DNA of 64,000 nucleotides from Paracoccus sp. (in: a-proteobacteria) (GCF_030538655.1 NZ_JAUNTO010000006.1:1-64000), one strand, 5' to 3'; shown: positions 36,284 through 45,749, numbered from the stretch's first letter. The notes: generated from the sequence alone by a model not told the origin. Numbers and translations are program-made.

Positions 36284-37320
36284 TGGCGGTGTTGTTGGCG
36301 GCGGTTCTGCTGGCGGCGCTGGCCTGGGGGCTGCGGCTGCCGGGGCGCGTTGTTGCGGCGATGGCCGTGCTGCTGTGGTGCGGTGTCGTGTTGCTGCACC
36401 TGACCGCGCCGGGCAGTGCTGCGGCGCGGGCGGTTGGCGGCGATCTGCGTGTGTGGCTGGTGGCGGGCGGCGTGGCGGCGCTGGTGCTGGCCTATCGCGC
36501 AGGGCTGACCCGACTGCGCCGGGCCGCGCCTGCGCCGCCCGATCAGCCCGAACGCGCGGGGCTGGCTGACGCCGAACTGGACCGCTATGCCCGCCATCTG
36601 GTGCTGCGCGAAATCGGCGGGCCGGGGCAGATGCGGCTGCGGCAGGCGCGGGTGCTGATCGTCGGCGGGGGCGGGCTGGGCGCGCCGGTCTGCCTGTATC
36701 TGGCGGCGGCGGGGGTGGGGCGGATCACCTTGGCCGATGATGATGTGGTCAGCCTGTCGAACCTGCACCGGCAGGTGATCTTTCGTGACGCCGATACCCG
36801 CCGCCCCAAGGCCGCCGCCGCCGCCGCCGCCATGCTGGCGCTGAACCCGCATATTCAGGTCACACCGCTGGCCCGCCGGATCAGCGAGGCCGACCAAGAC
36901 CTGATCGCACAGCACGACCTTGTGCTGGACGGAACCGACAGCTTTGCCACGCGGCAGGCGGTGAACCGGGCCTGCGTAGCGGCGGGGGTGCCGCTGATCG
37001 CCGGGTCAATCGCGCAGTGGGAAGGGCAGGTCACGCTGTATGATCCCGCGCGCGGCGGGCCGTGCCTTGCCTGCCTGTTCCCGGTTGCCCCCGCCCCCGG
37101 CCTTGCCCCGCCCTGCGCCGAAGCGGGCGTTGTCGGTGCCTTGCCGGGCGTCATCGGCAGCATGATGGCGCTGGAGGCGATCAAGCATCTGACCGATGCC
37201 GGACAGGGCCTGCGCAGGAGGATGGTGCTGTTCGATGGCCTATATGGCGAAAACCGCACGATTACGACAGAACACCGCGCCGATTGCCCTGTCTGCGGTC
37301 ACAATTCCAATGGCGGCTGA
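36283..37320 (+). CDS. membrane-anchored MoeB/ThiF/HesA-type adenylyltransferase
   Basis: 345 residues. The first 75 hold two or three transmembrane helices, then an E1-like domain: ARHLVLREIGGPGQ, the ATP-binding LIVGGGGLGAP, and DDDVVSLSNLHRQVIF. Zinc is bound by two CXXC pairs, CLAC near residue 265 and CPVC near the C-terminus. MoeB and ThiF adenylate the C-terminal glycine of a ubiquitin-like carrier (MoaD or ThiS). Which carrier is used here cannot be told; neither gene is adjacent. The start overlaps the dut stop by one base and its 3' end overlaps the convergent gene by 22 bases. Confidence 0.88.
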   Translation: MAVLLAAVLLAALAWGLRLPGRVVAAMAVLLWCGVVLLHLTAPGSAAARAVGGDLRVWLVAGGVAALVLAYRAGLTRLRRAAPAPPDQPERAGLADAELDRYARHLVLREIGGPGQMRLRQARVLIVGGGGLGAPVCLYLAAAGVGRITLADDDVVSLSNLHRQVIFRDADTRRPKAAAAAAAMLALNPHIQVTPLARRISEADQDLIAQHDLVLDGTDSFATRQAVNRACVAAGVPLIAGSIAQWEGQVTLYDPARGGPCLACLFPVAPAPGLAPPCAEAGVVGALPGVIGSMMALEAIKHLTDAGQGLRRRMVLFDGLYGENRTITTEHRADCPVCGHNSNGG

Positions 37321-37796
37321 TCGGGGTTCAGCGGTAAATCGGGCACCACTGGCGCGGGCAGGGCAGGGCCATCGGGCTGGGTGAATTGGCGCAGCCCCTC
37401 GCCCACCGGCGGGGCAGGCGGCGCGCCGGGCTTGCGGCGGATGATGATGTCGCCGTTTTCCAGACGCTCGGGTGTCTGATAATTGCCGATGTCATCAACC
37501 AGAACCGACAGATCGGACAGTGCCGGTCCCATCAGCGCCAGGGCATCGGTCATGTCGCGCGACATCGCATTCATCTGCGGTGCCAGCTCGTCCAGCAGGC
37601 CACGCAGCAAAATACCGGCACCGCGTTCGATCAGGTCAATGCCTTGATCCGGGGTTTCCGGCTGTGGTTCAGGTGCAGGCTGTGGTGCGGTCAGGGGGGG
37701 CAGCGGAATCGGCTCGGGTTGCGATTGCGCCAAGGCCAGCCCGCCCCCGATCAGGGCGGCAGCAAGGGCGGCGATGATAACGGTGCGCTGTGCCAT
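37299..37796 (-). CDS. exported Pro-rich protein of the MoeB/DjlA neighbourhood
   Basis: 165 residues with a signal peptide ending LALAQS. The mature protein starts with a Pro-rich segment, has a helical middle (DLIERGAGILLRGLLDELAPQMNAMSRDMTDALALM) and a strand-like QTPERLENGDIIIRRKPG followed by another Pro-rich tail. Relatives in Rhodobacteraceae are sometimes labelled AAA+ family ATPase, but there is no Walker motif and I do not support that label. It probably works in the periplasm. It converges with the MoeB-like gene and lies downstream of djlA. Confidence 0.75.
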   Translation of the reverse strand: MAQRTVIIAALAAALIGGGLALAQSQPEPIPLPPLTAPQPAPEPQPETPDQGIDLIERGAGILLRGLLDELAPQMNAMSRDMTDALALMGPALSDLSVLVDDIGNYQTPERLENGDIIIRRKPGAPPAPPVGEGLRQFTQPDGPALPAPVVPDLPLNPDQPPLEL

Positions 37797-37865
37797 GGCC
37801 CGAACATGGGGGCACCCGCTCCGGCGATCAAGCGGCAAGCGGTGGCGACGGCAAATTGTCGCGAA

Positions 37866-38585
37866 TCAGACTTGCCGCTGTTCCTGCATGGCGCGGAACG
37901 ATTCCCATGCCTGATTCAGACGCCGGGTCCGCGCTTCGGCCAAACGGATCGCCTGCGGCGGCAGGCCACGTGCGATGGCCCGGTCGGGGTGCGATTCAAA
38001 GATCAACTGCCGCCACCGCCGCCGCGCCTCATTCAGCGGGGTGTCTGGCGACACGCCCAAAATCTCGCACGGGAGACAGCCGGATTCGGGATCATGCCGC
38101 AGCCGCAGCGCGACAACCTGCGCTGGCGTCAGGCCGAATATGGCCGCCACCTCGTCGATGAAGTCGATTTCAGCGCGGTGCAGATGGCCGTCGGCCACGG
38201 CGATGATAAACAGCCCCTCGATCACGTCGATCAGAACCGGGTCGCCGGGTGGGAACATCGCCGCAATCCGGCGCGCCCACGCGTCGAACCCGGCCACATC
38301 CTGCCGCGCCAGATCAAAGACGCGGGCGGCGTTCTTTTCTTCGGTGCGGGGGATGACAAAGACGCGGCGAAAGGCCGCCACCTCGGACCGGGCAACCGCG
38401 CCATCAGCCTTGGCCAGCTTGGCACCAAGCGCGATCACCGCAATCGTGAAGGCAACCGATTTTTCAGGCGGCGTCGCAGCGCGGCGTGCGCCGACAAACG
38501 CCGCAAGGCGGTCAGCAATGCGTTGCCAGAAACTGCGCGGACGCGGCAGTTCGGGCGCAAGGGAATGGGGCGCTGCGTCTTCCAT
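37866..38585 (-). CDS. djlA: DjlA-like co-chaperone (TerB + J domain)
   Basis: 239 residues. A TerB-like helical domain (about 45-160: FTIAVIALGAKLAKADGAV, VIEGLFIIAVADGHLHRAEIDFI) precedes a C-terminal J domain (about 170-239) with the HPD motif in FESHPDRAI, which stimulates DnaK ATPase. E. coli DjlA has an N-terminal membrane helix; here it is missing or very short, so the protein is probably cytosolic. It is transcribed with the exported Pro-rich gene. Confidence 0.9.
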   Translation of the reverse strand: MEDAAPHSLAPELPRPRSFWQRIADRLAAFVGARRAATPPEKSVAFTIAVIALGAKLAKADGAVARSEVAAFRRVFVIPRTEEKNAARVFDLARQDVAGFDAWARRIAAMFPPGDPVLIDVIEGLFIIAVADGHLHRAEIDFIDEVAAIFGLTPAQVVALRLRHDPESGCLPCEILGVSPDTPLNEARRRWRQLIFESHPDRAIARGLPPQAIRLAEARTRRLNQAWESFRAMQEQRQV

Positions 38586-38631
38586 GGGGCGATGCTAGCG
38601 GGATCAGCGGCGCGATGCCAGCGGGGTGCCG

Positions 38632-39132
38632 TCACGCGGGCGGCGTGGCAAGATCCAGCCCCATCAGGATCAGATCGTGCCAGGTGCCGAATTTCCATCC
38701 CGCATTCGGAATCATCCCCCAATGCACGAAACCAAAGCGCGTATGAAACGCAACCGAGCCGGTATTCCAGCCGGTGATTCCCGCCACCATGATCCGCCCG
38801 CCGCCCTCGCGGGCATGATCCAGCATGATTTCCATCAGCGCCCGCCCCACACCCAAGCCGCGCGCCTGCGGGGCGATATGGATCGAATGTTCCAGACTAT
38901 GCGCATACCCCAGCCCGGCGCGAAACTGACCATAGCTGGCAAAGCCGGTGATCGTCCCCTCGGTTTCCGCCACGAAAAAGCCATGGCCGTCGGCCTGACG
39001 CTGGGCGATCAGGGCTGCGATTTCGGTATCGTGACGCTCAACCGGCCAAAAGCTGATCGTGGTATCGCGGATGATCGGGTTCCAGATCGCCCCGACGCCG
39101 GGGGCGTCATCGGGGCGGGCAGGGCGGATCAC
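38632..39132 (-). CDS. GNAT acetyltransferase, phosphinothricin type
   Basis: 166-residue GNAT protein of the Pat/YncA group. Motif A is IHIAPQARGLGVGRALMEI (acetyl-CoA pyrophosphate loop), the start IRPARPDDAPGVGAIWNPIIRDTTISF is characteristic of this group, and GWNTGSVAFHTRFGFVHWG closes the fold. Members acetylate amino acid analogues such as phosphinothricin or methionine sulfone. The GTG start overlaps the stop of the upstream VOC gene by four bases (GTGA), so the two are co-translated. Confidence 0.88.
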   Translation of the reverse strand: MIRPARPDDAPGVGAIWNPIIRDTTISFWPVERHDTEIAALIAQRQADGHGFFVAETEGTITGFASYGQFRAGLGYAHSLEHSIHIAPQARGLGVGRALMEIMLDHAREGGGRIMVAGITGWNTGSVAFHTRFGFVHWGMIPNAGWKFGTWHDLILMGLDLATPPA

Positions 39133-39710
39133 AGCCAGACCTGTGACTGATCGGGCCGTTGCAGAAGAATGCGCAGCTCGGTCTGGCCAAAGCCTAGGGA
39201 GATGCGCGGATCGCTGATCCGGGCCAGCGGCTGCGGTTCAGGGGTTGTCATTTGCAGGCGCAGCAAACGAAAACCGTGGTCGGGCAACATGTTGCAGGGG
39301 TGCGCCCCCTTGGACCAGCGGATCAGCAGCGGCTGTGTGCCATGCCCCGGCATCTGCCCGTTGATCGGCATCGTGAACTGCCAGTTAAGTGAACCGCGCG
39401 ACATCTCGATAATGGTCGAATCGCGCGGGGCCACAAAATGTTCGTCGCGCGCGATCCAGCCCAGAATGCGCGGCGGGCCTTTGAAATGGTCCAGCCCATA
39501 CCAGCGGGTGCGACCGGGCCGTGGCGCGGTCGGATCGACAGAGATCAGTTCCAGATACTCCATCCCGCCCAGATGCAGCAGCCGGTTATGTGTGCCCATC
39601 AGGGGATGTCGCCCGCCCGCATCCATCGGCCGACCCAAAATCCGTTCCATCAGCGCGGCCCCGTGATCGAGGTTTTCGCAGCCGATAACGATGTGATCCA
39701 TACGGCGCAT
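39129..39710 (-). CDS. glyoxalase-like (VOC) domain protein
   Basis: 193-residue protein with a Glyoxalase_3-type domain: MDHIVIGCENLDHGAALMERILG opens the fold, followed by GTHNRLLHLGGMEYLELISVD. These proteins are related to YerQ-like predicted lyases; metal dependence and substrate are unknown. A start three codons downstream (39701) is equally possible. It lies six bases downstream of the trpA stop on the same strand and overlaps the GNAT gene, so trpA-VOC-GNAT may be one transcript. Confidence 0.82.
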   Translation of the reverse strand: MRRMDHIVIGCENLDHGAALMERILGRPMDAGGRHPLMGTHNRLLHLGGMEYLELISVDPTAPRPGRTRWYGLDHFKGPPRILGWIARDEHFVAPRDSTIIEMSRGSLNWQFTMPINGQMPGHGTQPLLIRWSKGAHPCNMLPDHGFRLLRLQMTTPEPQPLARISDPRISLGFGQTELRILLQRPDQSQVWL

Positions 39711-39716
39711 TCTGGT

Positions 39717-40514
39717 TCAGCCCCGGTGCGCCCCGGCGGCCAGATCGCGGACAAAGGCCAGCACCTGATCCACCGGCTTGCCATCGCCGATCTGTTTGAC
39801 GATGGCGCTGCCGACCACGCAGCCATCGGCCACGCTGGCCACAGCCTGCGCGGCCTCGGGGGTCGAGATGCCAAAGCCCACCACCACAGGCAAGCCCGAT
39901 GCGGCGCTGATCCGCGCGACCTCGGGGGCAACCTCGGCTGCGTCGGCGGCGGGACCGCCGGTGATGCCGGTGACGCTGACGTAATAGACAAAGCCCGAGG
40001 TGTTCCGGACCACCGCAGGCAGGCGGCGATCATCGGTGGTTGGCGTTGCCAGCCGGATAAAGTTGATCCCGGCGTCACGCGCGGGAATGCACAGTTCGGC
40101 ATCCTCCTCGGGCGGGAGATCGACGACGATCAGCCCGTCCACGCCAGCCTCGGCCGCTTCGGTCAGAAAGCGGGCAACACCGCCGCTGCGGGCATAAATC
40201 GGGTTGTAATAGCCCATCAGAACCACCGGGGTTTCGTTATCCTCGGCCCGGAACCGGCGCAGGATTTCCAGCGTTTGACTGACGCTGCCGCCCGCCGCCA
40301 GCGCGCGCTGACCCGCCGCCTGAATGGTCGGCCCGTCGGCCATCGGATCGGTAAAGGGCATCCCCAGTTCGATGATGTCCACCCCCGCCCCCGGCAACCC
40401 CCGCATGATCTGGAACGAGGTTTCGGCATCCGGGTCAGATGCCATGATGTAGGACACAAAAGCCTTGCGGCCCTGTTCGCGAAGGCGGGAAAAACACTGG
40501 TCGATGCGGGTCAT
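39717..40514 (-). CDS. trpA: tryptophan synthase alpha subunit
   Basis: 265-residue TIM-barrel subunit that cleaves indole-3-glycerol phosphate to indole, passed to TrpB. Catalytic Glu and Asp are in [16 protein letters not shown] and [11 protein letters not shown]; the phosphate loops are SVTGITGG and VVVGFGIST. The frame is open to 40634, but the ATG at 40514 is the family start ([19 protein letters not shown]). trpB is not adjacent. In several relatives trpA is likewise separate and close to ychF, as here. Confidence 0.96.
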   Translation of the reverse strand: MTRIDQCFSRLREQGRKAFVSYIMASDPDAETSFQIMRGLPGAGVDIIELGMPFTDPMADGPTIQAAGQRALAAGGSVSQTLEILRRFRAEDNETPVVLMGYYNPIYARSGGVARFLTEAAEAGVDGLIVVDLPPEEDAELCIPARDAGINFIRLATPTTDDRRLPAVVRNTSGFVYYVSVTGITGGPAADAAEVAPEVARISAASGLPVVVGFGISTPEAAQAVASVADGCVVGSAIVKQIGDGKPVDQVLAFVRDLAAGAHRG

Positions 40515-40735
40515 GCTGGTCTCCGGGCGTGGTTGCCATCCATCGCGCATCCCCGCGCAAGGTGCAAGCGGATGGTGCGCCGGCCCGATTTTCGGCACAA
40601 TCAGCGCATGTATTTGTGTAAAGAGATAAATCAACGATTGAATTAAAAATTAGTAAAAATTTTCCATAGCATTCCAGGATGACGCAAGGTAACGTTCTTT
40701 TGACCATAGAGGTCGTGTAACGAGAGGGAACGGAC

Positions 40736-41533
40736 GTGAATATCGTAAAATCAGTAACAGGCGCTGCCATTTTTATGGGCTGTGGCGTATTTTCTGCGCA
40801 GGCTGCAACGCTGCCATCCGATTGGATTGTAAACGGCAATGCAGGATATATGAATCCGCAAGGCGTTGTCACCGCCCCGCCGCAGCAGGGGCCGGGGTAT
40901 TACTACGTTTCGACCTGGGATGGCGTGGAAGGCGTTGGCGCGCTGCCGGGTGTCGGCGGACCGGGTTCGCCCATAAACGGTTCAACCGTGGCAACGGGGC
41001 TGTTCGCTGCCAAGGCTGGCGACATGCTGAATTTTTTCTTCAACTACGTCACCTCTGACGGCGCGGGTTATGCCGATTATGGCTGGGCGCGGCTGCTGAA
41101 TTCGGTGGGCGATCAGGTTGCGCTGTTGTTTACTGCGCGCACCACGCCGGGCGGGTCCAGCGTTCCGGGCTTTTCCATGCCCGACCCCGAGGCAACGCTG
41201 AATCCCGGCACGGTCACCATCACCCCCGGCGGTCCTGACTGGGATGCCTTGGGCCTAGATTCTAACCTCTGTTATGCTGGTGGCTGCGGTTATACCGGCT
41301 GGGTGCAGTCCAGTTATACCATTCAGAACCCCGGTGATTACCGGCTGGAATTCGGCGTAATAAACTGGAACGATAGCAATTGGGCCAGCGCCATGGCCTT
41401 TGCCGGCGCCACCATTGGCGATGTGGACATCACCCCGCCGACGCCTGCGCCGGTGCCGCTGCCCGCCAGCGGCCTGCTGTTGCTGGCCGGTTTGGGTGTC
41501 GTTGGCGCGATCCGCCGCAAACGCGCCGCCTGA
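40736..41533 (+). CDS. VPLPA-CTERM sorted surface/secreted protein
   Basis: 265 residues. A signal peptide ends FSAQA (about 23). The mature domain is Gly/Asp/Tyr rich with beta-strand periodicity and a Cys pair (LCYAGGC). The C-terminus is a tripartite sorting signal: VPLPA at 240-244, a hydrophobic helix [13 protein letters not shown] and the basic tail RRKRAA. Such signals are processed by an exosortase (XrtD-type in Rhodobacterales). No exosortase is in the window, so processing must be by a distant enzyme. The start is GTG with GAGGGA upstream. The 220-base leader is AT-rich. Confidence 0.85.
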   Translation: MNIVKSVTGAAIFMGCGVFSAQAATLPSDWIVNGNAGYMNPQGVVTAPPQQGPGYYYVSTWDGVEGVGALPGVGGPGSPINGSTVATGLFAAKAGDMLNFFFNYVTSDGAGYADYGWARLLNSVGDQVALLFTARTTPGGSSVPGFSMPDPEATLNPGTVTITPGGPDWDALGLDSNLCYAGGCGYTGWVQSSYTIQNPGDYRLEFGVINWNDSNWASAMAFAGATIGDVDITPPTPAPVPLPASGLLLLAGLGVVGAIRRKRAA

Positions 41534-41551
41534 TCCGCCCATCACCACGGC

Positions 41552-41579
41552 AAAGGCCCGCCCCCGCGCGGGCCTTTTT
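41552..41579 (+). terminator. intrinsic terminator after the VPLPA-CTERM gene
   Basis: GGCCCGC (41555-41561) and GCGGGCC (41568-41574) form a 7-bp stem extended by A-T pairs, followed by five T residues. It lies about 20 bases after the stop and separates this gene from ychF. Confidence 0.88.
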
Positions 41580-41654
41580 CCATTGCCGCGCCGGTCTGGA
41601 CTTGCCCGCCCCCGCGCCCTACAAGCCGCAAAAATCGCACAAAGGACGCCGATC

Positions 41655-42752
41655 ATGGGTTTTCGTATGGGCATCGTCGGGCTGCCGAACGTCGGCAAGT
41701 CCACCCTGTTCAACGCGCTGACGCGCACCGCTGCCGCACAGGCCGCCAACTTTCCCTTTTGCACCATTGAACCGAACGTGGGCGAGGTTGCCGTTCCCGA
41801 TCCGCGCCTTGATGCGCTGGCCGGGATTGCCGGGTCGAAGCAGATTATCCCGACGCGGATCACCTTTGTGGACATTGCCGGTCTGGTCAAAGGCGCGTCC
41901 AAGGGCGAAGGTCTGGGCAACCAGTTCCTTGCCAATATCCGCGAGGTGGACGCCATCGCCCACGTGCTGCGCTGCTTTGAGGACGGCGATATCACTCATG
42001 TCGAAGGCCGCGTCGATCCGATTGCCGATGCCGAGGTGATCGAAACCGAACTGATGATCGCCGACATGGAATCCATTGAACGGCGTCTGGCCAACCTTGC
42101 CCGCAAGCTGAAGGGCGGCGACAAAGAGGCGCTGGATCAGGATCGGCTGCTGAAACAGGCGCTGAGCGCGCTTGAGGCCGGGCAACCGGCGCGCAGCGTT
42201 GCGGTGGCGGCGGATGACGCCAAGGCGTGGGGGATGCTGCAACTGCTGACAGCGAAACCCGTGCTGTATGTCTGCAACGTCGCCGAAAGTGACGCGGCGA
42301 CCGGCAATGACTGGTCGAACAAGGTGGCCGAGATGGCGGCGGCGCAGGGGGCGGGTCATGTGGTGATTTCCGCGCGTATCGAAGAAGAAATCAGCCAGCT
42401 TGAGGCGGACGAGGCCGAGATGTTCCTTGGCGAAATGGGGCTGGAGGAAGCCGGTCTGGATCGCCTGATCCGCGCCGGTTACGATCTGCTGGGCCTGCAA
42501 ACCTATTTCACCGTCGGCCCGAAAGAGGCGCGCGCCTGGACGATCCGCAAGGGCACGCTGGCCCCGCAGGCGGCGGGCGTGATTCACGGCGATTTCGAAA
42601 AGGGTTTCATCCGCGCAGAAACCATTGGTTTTGATGATTATATTGCCGGCAAGGGCGAATCCGGCGCGCGCGAGGCCGGCAAACTGCGGGTCGAGGGCAA
42701 GACCTACGAGGTCAAGGACGGCGACGTTCTGCATTTCCTGTTCAGCGGCTGA
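41655..42752 (+). CDS. ychF: redox-regulated ATPase YchF (OLA1)
   Basis: 365-residue Obg-family nucleotidase with ATP rather than GTP preference. G1 is [10 protein letters not shown]2/G3 cover [16 protein letters not shown], and the specificity loop is YVCNVAESD (NxxE in place of NKxD), which explains ATP binding. A coiled coil (about 130-200) and a C-terminal TGS domain ([15 protein letters not shown] to the end, VLHFLF) follow. YchF associates with ribosomes and the proteasome/catalase systems. The ATG at 41655 is the family start. Confidence 0.97.
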   Translation: MGFRMGIVGLPNVGKSTLFNALTRTAAAQAANFPFCTIEPNVGEVAVPDPRLDALAGIAGSKQIIPTRITFVDIAGLVKGASKGEGLGNQFLANIREVDAIAHVLRCFEDGDITHVEGRVDPIADAEVIETELMIADMESIERRLANLARKLKGGDKEALDQDRLLKQALSALEAGQPARSVAVAADDAKAWGMLQLLTAKPVLYVCNVAESDAATGNDWSNKVAEMAAAQGAGHVVISARIEEEISQLEADEAEMFLGEMGLEEAGLDRLIRAGYDLLGLQTYFTVGPKEARAWTIRKGTLAPQAAGVIHGDFEKGFIRAETIGFDDYIAGKGESGAREAGKLRVEGKTYEVKDGDVLHFLFSG

Positions 42753-42858
42753 TCGGCGGGGCGCCGCCTTTGCGGGTGGCATCAGACCTTATCACTCTTG
42801 CGTCAAATGTTAACTGTGCGGATAGTCTGCGCAGGGTTGATTCTTGTGGGGGTGTATG

Positions 42859-44916
42859 ATGAGTGTTGAGACGCTTCTGATTGGTGGTCATCTGAATCAG
42901 GAAATAACGAGCATTGTCACTTTGGCGAATGGCGGAGTGGTTTTTCTTTGGCAAGATGCGAATATAGACCCAGAGCCACCGCGCGGCGGCTTGGGCATCA
43001 TAGTTATGGATCGCGATTTCAATTTGGTGAACAGCGGTGTTCCCTATATAGAGCATCGCGGAAGGCAGTTTAATTCCCGTGTTGTCGCGACGAAAGATGG
43101 ATTCGCGGTGGCGTGGACCAGCGACGGCCCCGACAAAAACGGTTTTCATGATGCGGTAAACGACACCTATATCAGATTTTTTGACTTAAATGGGGTGCCG
43201 CGAACCGGAGATATTCAGCTAAACCCTGACCACCCTTTGGACGGAAGCAGACTTCGCGATGCGTCGCATATGCAGGATTTGAAGCTACTGTCGGATGGAT
43301 CCGTTTTGGTTCTGACCGCAGACTCTCCTTTCAATGCGGACTGGGATATTCCGGCCTATAAATTCAACTCTGCCGGAAAGCTGTTGTCCAGCGGGTTTAT
43401 TTTAAAAGATGTTGACACGGGATTGGCACAAAGAAATCGGTCAACGCTCCCCGGAGTCGATCTGGAACCCGCAGATGGTGGGTATTTGCTCACTTGGCGT
43501 CAAAAATATCCGATAGAGGAATATGTCTATTCGTTCGGGGCTTTTGGCCAGTATTTCAACAATAACGGCAAGCCCACAGGGCCGGTTGTCGAACTTGGCA
43601 TTCGGCCTGGCGATACATACGACAATATCAGAGCCAGTTCGCCCGATACGCTGCGAATGTCGAACGGCAGCTTCGCCACAACTTGGTGGGTTGAAAACCT
43701 CTACACGGGTGAAACCGCGCGATATTTGCGTATGATGAACAGTTCTGGGGCACCCATTACCGCGCCGATCAAGCTGTCCTCCGAGAAGGACGACCACGTG
43801 TCATTTGTGACCGAGATGCTGAATTTGGGTGGTGGATTTTGGACGATGATTTATCCTGTATTCACCCATATGACATCGGAGCTTGGCAATAAAATTAAAT
43901 ACTACACTCTTCATGCCCGCATTTTCGACAGTGCCGGAACTCAGATTGGCGCCCCGATCAATTTGCTCAATGATACCTACGAGGATATTACCTCGGTCGA
44001 GGTCGAACGCTTGCCCGCGGGCCCGCTGATGCTGACGTGGAGCTGGGGCGGAACCATCGAAAAAGACATATGGTTTAAGCTGTTGGGCGATGGCACCGGC
44101 GCGTTCCCTCGGGTTATGCAGGCTGATGCGGGCACGCCGCTGAATGGCGGATCGGGGCGCGACATGCTGCTGGGCACGGCGCAGGGCGACCGGATGTTTG
44201 GCAAGGATGGCAATGACATCATGCATGGCGCGGGCGGGCATGATTATCTGTCCGGCGGCAATGGCAATGACGTGATTTATGGCGGCTCGGGGCGCGATAC
44301 TCTGCTGGGCGGGGCAGGGCGGGATACCCTGGACGGCGGCAATGGCCATGATCTGCTGCGCGGCGGAAATGGTAACGACCGTTTGCTGGGTGGTGCTGGC
44401 AATGACACGCTGTTTGGCGGGGCTGGGAATGACCGGCTGATTGGCGGCACCGGCAATGACCACCTTTTCGGTGGCAACGGCAGTGACACGCTGGAAGGCA
44501 ATGGCGGCAATGATCTGCTGCGGGGCGAGGCTGGTAACGACCGCCTGCTGGGCGGTGCGGGCCACGATACGCTGAACGGCGGTGCCGGAAATGATCTGCT
44601 GCGGGGCGGCGCGGGTAATGACCGGCTGATCGGTGGGGCAGGGCGCGACACCATGACCGGCGGGCCGGGGGCCGACAGTTTTGTCTTTGCCAAGGGCTAT
44701 GGCGCGGATGTCATCACGGATTTCGGAAACGGCAATGACCGCTTGCTGATCGACGATAACCTGTGGACGGGCAAGCTGACCCCGGCGCAGGTTCTGACCC
44801 GCTTTGCCAAGGATACCGGGCCGGATATTCTGTTTGATTTCGGCAATGGCGATACGCTGTTACTGCGCGGGGTCGGCTCGGTTTCCGACCTGAACGGAGA
44901 TCTGGTCATTATCTGA
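42859..44916 (+). CDS. RTX (hemolysin-type Ca2+-binding repeat) protein
   Basis: 685 residues. Residues 1-425 show repeated strand-turn units (VVATKDGFAVAWTSDG, PADGGYLLTWRQKYP, MSNGSFATTWWVEN) spaced like a beta-propeller or sheet repeat; I know no named domain for it. Residues 430-609 are twenty nine-residue GGxGxDxLx repeats that bind calcium. A C-terminal block (VITDFGNGNDRLLID, LFDFGNGDTLLLRGV) is the usual RTX cap and type I secretion signal. No signal peptide is present, as expected for type I export; the exporter genes are not in the window. The N-terminal coding DNA is visibly AT-richer than its surroundings. Confidence 0.9.
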   Translation: MSVETLLIGGHLNQEITSIVTLANGGVVFLWQDANIDPEPPRGGLGIIVMDRDFNLVNSGVPYIEHRGRQFNSRVVATKDGFAVAWTSDGPDKNGFHDAVNDTYIRFFDLNGVPRTGDIQLNPDHPLDGSRLRDASHMQDLKLLSDGSVLVLTADSPFNADWDIPAYKFNSAGKLLSSGFILKDVDTGLAQRNRSTLPGVDLEPADGGYLLTWRQKYPIEEYVYSFGAFGQYFNNNGKPTGPVVELGIRPGDTYDNIRASSPDTLRMSNGSFATTWWVENLYTGETARYLRMMNSSGAPITAPIKLSSEKDDHVSFVTEMLNLGGGFWTMIYPVFTHMTSELGNKIKYYTLHARIFDSAGTQIGAPINLLNDTYEDITSVEVERLPAGPLMLTWSWGGTIEKDIWFKLLGDGTGAFPRVMQADAGTPLNGGSGRDMLLGTAQGDRMFGKDGNDIMHGAGGHDYLSGGNGNDVIYGGSGRDTLLGGAGRDTLDGGNGHDLLRGGNGNDRLLGGAGNDTLFGGAGNDRLIGGTGNDHLFGGNGSDTLEGNGGNDLLRGEAGNDRLLGGAGHDTLNGGAGNDLLRGGAGNDRLIGGAGRDTMTGGPGADSFVFAKGYGADVITDFGNGNDRLLIDDNLWTGKLTPAQVLTRFAKDTGPDILFDFGNGDTLLLRGVGSVSDLNGDLVII
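44146..44685 (+). repeat. RTX nonapeptide repeat array (20 x 27 bases)
   Basis: Twenty consecutive 27-base units encode GGxGxDxLx-type nonapeptides within the RTX gene, from GGSGRDMLL to GGPGADSFV. The most frequent units are GGAGNDRLL/I and GGNGNDxLx. Nucleotide identity between units is high enough for slippage or recombination to change copy number. Confidence 0.92.
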
Positions 44917-44926
44917 ACCAGATACG

Positions 44927-44953
44927 AAAAAGGGGCGCGTGATGCGCCCCTTT
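44927..44953. terminator. bidirectional intrinsic terminator
   Basis: GGGGCGC (44932-44938), loop GTGAT and GCGCCCC (44944-44950) with an A run on the left (44927-44931) and TTT on the right. It ends both the RTX gene and, with the better U tract, the convergent outer-membrane protein gene. Confidence 0.85.
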
Positions 44954-44973
44954 CCATTTGGCTAGTGGCCGGA

Positions 44974-45597
44974 TCAGAACTGATACGACACGTTCAGACC
45001 AAGGCTGGTGCCTTTCAGGTCATTGCCGTCCACGCCGTTAAAGTCGCTGAATTCGCGGCGCAGAATTTCGGCGCCGACCAGCACGTTTTCGGTGGCCTTG
45101 AACTTGGCACCCAGACCATAGAAATAGCCGTCGCCATCCTGATCGGCGGCACCATTGATGCCGTCCACTTTCAGGTCGTTATAGCCGACCGTCAGGTAGG
45201 GCAGGAATCGGCCTGCATTGTAACCGGCCAGCAGTTTCGCGCTGAGCATACGGCCATCGGTGTCAACATCGGCGCCATCGGCTTCGAAGCTGCTCACCTT
45301 GTCATAGGCCAGTTCGGCACCACCGACAAAGCGACCGAAGTCATGCAGATAACCGGCGTGGATACCATAGGTGTTCGAGCTGAAGTCGGTGTTGCCCGCG
45401 CTGGTTTCCAGCTTGGGGTCAAACTTGCCGACCTGACCACCCAGATAGAAGCCAGTCCAGTCGACGACCGGGGCAACAACGACCTGCTCGACCACCACGG
45501 GGGCGGTTTCGACGACCGGGGCGGTGTAACCGCCCGCAACACCTGCGACGGCCGAGGCCAGAAGCGAACCAGTGGCAAGGGCGATGATCTTGTTCAT
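44974..45597 (-). CDS. outer-membrane beta-barrel (porin-like) protein
   Basis: 207 residues. A signal peptide (about 1-20) is followed by a short Val/Pro-rich stretch (TAPVVETAPVVVEQ) and an eight-strand barrel of the OmpA-TM/opacity type: WTGFYLGGQVGKFD, YGIHAGYLHDFGRFVGGAELAYD, RFLPYLTVGYNDLKV, VLVGAEILRREFSDF, ending SLGLNVSYQF with the terminal Phe signal for Bam. The Gln-Val-Gly-Gly motif and acidic loops fit a small structural barrel. It is convergent with the RTX gene and shares its terminator. Confidence 0.88.
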   Translation of the reverse strand: MNKIIALATGSLLASAVAGVAGGYTAPVVETAPVVVEQVVVAPVVDWTGFYLGGQVGKFDPKLETSAGNTDFSSNTYGIHAGYLHDFGRFVGGAELAYDKVSSFEADGADVDTDGRMLSAKLLAGYNAGRFLPYLTVGYNDLKVDGINGAADQDGDGYFYGLGAKFKATENVLVGAEILRREFSDFNGVDGNDLKGTSLGLNVSYQF

Positions 45598-45749
45598 GAC
45601 GATCTCCAGTTGATCTTGTTACGTCAGTGAGGCGATAACTATTCCTTTGGCCAAAGGTTTCCAGCCCGTCCCGCTACACCACTGCGTGGTTGCCGTTTTG
45701 CCACAGGCGCCTTTGCTGCGACGGAACAGCCAAGACCGTGCAAACCCCC

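Noticed and set aside
37299..37796. Labelling the exported Pro-rich protein as an AAA+ ATPase
   Set aside because: No Walker A or B motif, a signal peptide is present and the chain is only 165 residues.
44146..44685. Tandem 27-base units considered as a CRISPR-like or minisatellite array
   Set aside because: The units are in frame within the RTX gene and encode calcium-binding nonapeptides, with no spacers.
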